Of a stretch of 14,391 nt of DNA, positions 13,207-14,391 are shown piece after piece (the first letter of the stretch is position 1; each line of letters starts with the position of its first letter). The position numbers and the translations under genes are program-made. The stretch is from Azonexus sp. (GTDB lineage: Bacteria > Pseudomonadota > Gammaproteobacteria > Burkholderiales > Rhodocyclaceae): positions 1 to 14,391 of the forward strand of contig JAKLLI010000014.1 of NCBI GenBank assembly GCA_023150195.1, given 5' to 3'. The notes below the pieces were generated by a model, which saw nothing but the letters and a program-made list of their open reading frames with translations, made no database searches and had not been told where the DNA came from.

Positions 13207-14388
13207 TTAAAGCGCCAAAAGTGTCTGCGCGTGGTGGGCCATCATCCATTCTTCGTTGGTTGGAATGACGAGCACGTCGATCGGGCTGTTGGCGGCGCTG
13301 ATGACGATATCGTGACGCGCGTTGGCCTCCGGATTGACATGCAGGCCCAGCCATTCGGATTGCAGGCAGACACGGCGACGGACCTCGGCCGCGTGTTCGC
13401 CGATACCGCCGGTGAACACCAGAGCGTCGATGCCGCCGGCGGCTGCTGCCAGCGAACCCAGCTCACGGGCAATGCGGTAGCAGAACAGTTCGACCGCCTC
13501 GGCGGCTTCCGGCTTGTCGCTGGCGAGCAGGGTCCGCATGTCCTGACTCAGGCCGGAAACCCCCAGGAGGCCGGATTCCTTGTAGAGGATGCGGGTCATG
13601 TCCTTGGTGCTCAGGCCCTTGGTTTCCATCAGATGCAGCAAAACGCCGGGATCGATGCTGCCGCAACGTGTGCCCATCATCAGGCCGTCAATGGTCGAAA
13701 AGCCCAGGGTGGTGGCAACGCATTTGCGATTGACCATGGCGGCCATGCTGGCACCGTTGCCCAGATGGGCGACGACGACGCGGCCATTGGCGCGATGCGA
13801 GTGTTCGGGCAGGGCGCGGGCAATGAACTCGTAGGACAGGCCGTGAAAGCCGTAGCGTTTGATCCCTTCTGCGGTCAACGCCCGTGGCAGGGCAAAAAGC
13901 TGGGCAACATCCGGCTGGCTGCGATGGAAGGCGGTATCGAAGCAGGCAATCTGCGGCACCGCTGGCAAGAGGGCTTGCAGGGCACGAATCCCAGCCACGT
14001 TGTGCGGTTCGTGCAGTGGCGCCAGCGGAATGAAACTTTCGAGGTGGCCGAGCACGGTGTCGTCCACGACAATGGGCTGGGCATAGCGCTCGCCCCCATG
14101 CACCACGCGATGGCCAACGGCCACGATCTGCCAGCCGGCGTAAGCGGAGAGGAACCAGCGCAGCATGGCATCCAGCGCCACTGTGTGGCTGACGGCTTCA
14201 CCGGGGATCGCCTGGTCGGCAATACGCTCGCCGGCAGGGTTCTTGGCAATCAGCCGCGTGGCATTGGTGCCGATGCCATCGATCTGCCCGGAGACTTCGG
14301 CTTCCGGGGAAATGGGATGGGCGAGCGGAAAGAGGGCGAATTTGATCGAGGACGATCCGGCATTGATGGTGAGGATGCCTTGTTTCAT
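13207..14388 (-). CDS. ackA: Acetate kinase
   Basis: A 393-residue cytoplasmic kinase interconverting acetate plus ATP and acetyl phosphate plus ADP. All family landmarks are present: TINAGSSSIKF 7-17 (Asn9, first phosphate motif), GHRVVHGGE 92-100 (Arg94), PLHEPHN 124-130, CFDTAFH 149-155 (Asp151), RYGFHGLS 178-185 (His182), HLGNGAS 208-214, the GTRCGSIDPG loop at 239-248 (Arg241), FTGGIGEH 325-332 and IPTNEE 375-380 (C-terminal Glu). The length is close to the family norm of about 400. Translation ends at TAA 13207-13209; the start ATG 14388 lies three bases from the right edge, so its ribosome binding site and promoter are outside. A pta partner could lie upstream, out of view. A strong terminator isolates it from nrdJ. 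Confidence 0.97.
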   Translation of the reverse strand: MKQGILTINAGSSSIKFALFPLAHPISPEAEVSGQIDGIGTNATRLIAKNPAGERIADQAIPGEAVSHTVALDAMLRWFLSAYAGWQIVAVGHRVVHGGERYAQPIVVDDTVLGHLESFIPLAPLHEPHNVAGIRALQALLPAVPQIACFDTAFHRSQPDVAQLFALPRALTAEGIKRYGFHGLSYEFIARALPEHSHRANGRVVVAHLGNGASMAAMVNRKCVATTLGFSTIDGLMMGTRCGSIDPGVLLHLMETKGLSTKDMTRILYKESGLLGVSGLSQDMRTLLASDKPEAAEAVELFCYRIARELGSLAAAAGGIDALVFTGGIGEHAAEVRRRVCLQSEWLGLHVNPEANARHDIVISAANSPIDVLVIPTNEEWMMAHHAQTLLAL

Positions 14389-14391
14389 GTC

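Noticed and set aside
11924..13210. 428-codon open frame on the plus strand opposite nrdJ
   Set aside because: It is a shadow of nrdJ, runs through the NrdR boxes and the ackA terminator, and has no recognisable domain.

Overview
The window is a gene-dense chromosomal segment of a GC-rich (about 60% by eye) betaproteobacterium. Gene content and protein style suggest the Rhodocyclales, in the Dechloromonas/Azonexus neighbourhood; this placement is inference, because no rRNA or other phylogenetic marker is present. Supporting points are the xseB-ispA-dxs order, a class II B12-dependent ribonucleotide reductase under NrdR boxes, a SpoIIAA-like STAS protein, and the DUF1800/DUF1501 pair. No mobile element, CRISPR array, tRNA or rRNA was seen, and no gene-free stretch exceeds about 200 bases.

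Layout. Bases 1-1337 (minus) hold the isoprenoid operon xseB-ispA-dxs, with dxs cut off by the left edge. Divergent from it (plus) are an orphan Rieske oxygenase (1444-2577), a perfect-stem terminator, then a tight cluster: EamA/DMT exporter (2667-3518), SpoIIAA-like STAS protein (3550-3900), a two-domain sulfurtransferase starting at TTG 3897, and a 42-residue membrane micro-protein (4740-4868). Next, on the minus strand, comes a three-gene operon read 8095 to 4891: a VOC-family protein, a Sec-exported DUF1800 protein and a Tat-like exported DUF1501 protein. A divergent exported protein of unknown function (8255-9310, plus) meets a DUF4124-type cysteine-rich exported protein (9317-10018, minus) tail to tail. 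The right third (minus) holds ackA (13207-14388), its terminator, a double NrdR-box promoter, nrdJ (10103-13006) and a strong nrdJ terminator.

How the genes work together. XseB is the small subunit of exonuclease VII. Dxs makes the first MEP-pathway intermediate and IspA condenses the C5 units to farnesyl diphosphate. NrdJ makes deoxyribonucleotides without needing oxygen, and AckA makes ATP from acetyl phosphate; together they fit a facultative or microaerobic lifestyle (inference). The VOC-DUF1800-DUF1501 operon is probably a cell-envelope function of unknown role. The most notable non-gene signal is a strongly over-represented palindrome, CGGTCGACCG, which occurs in all three codon phases and between genes.
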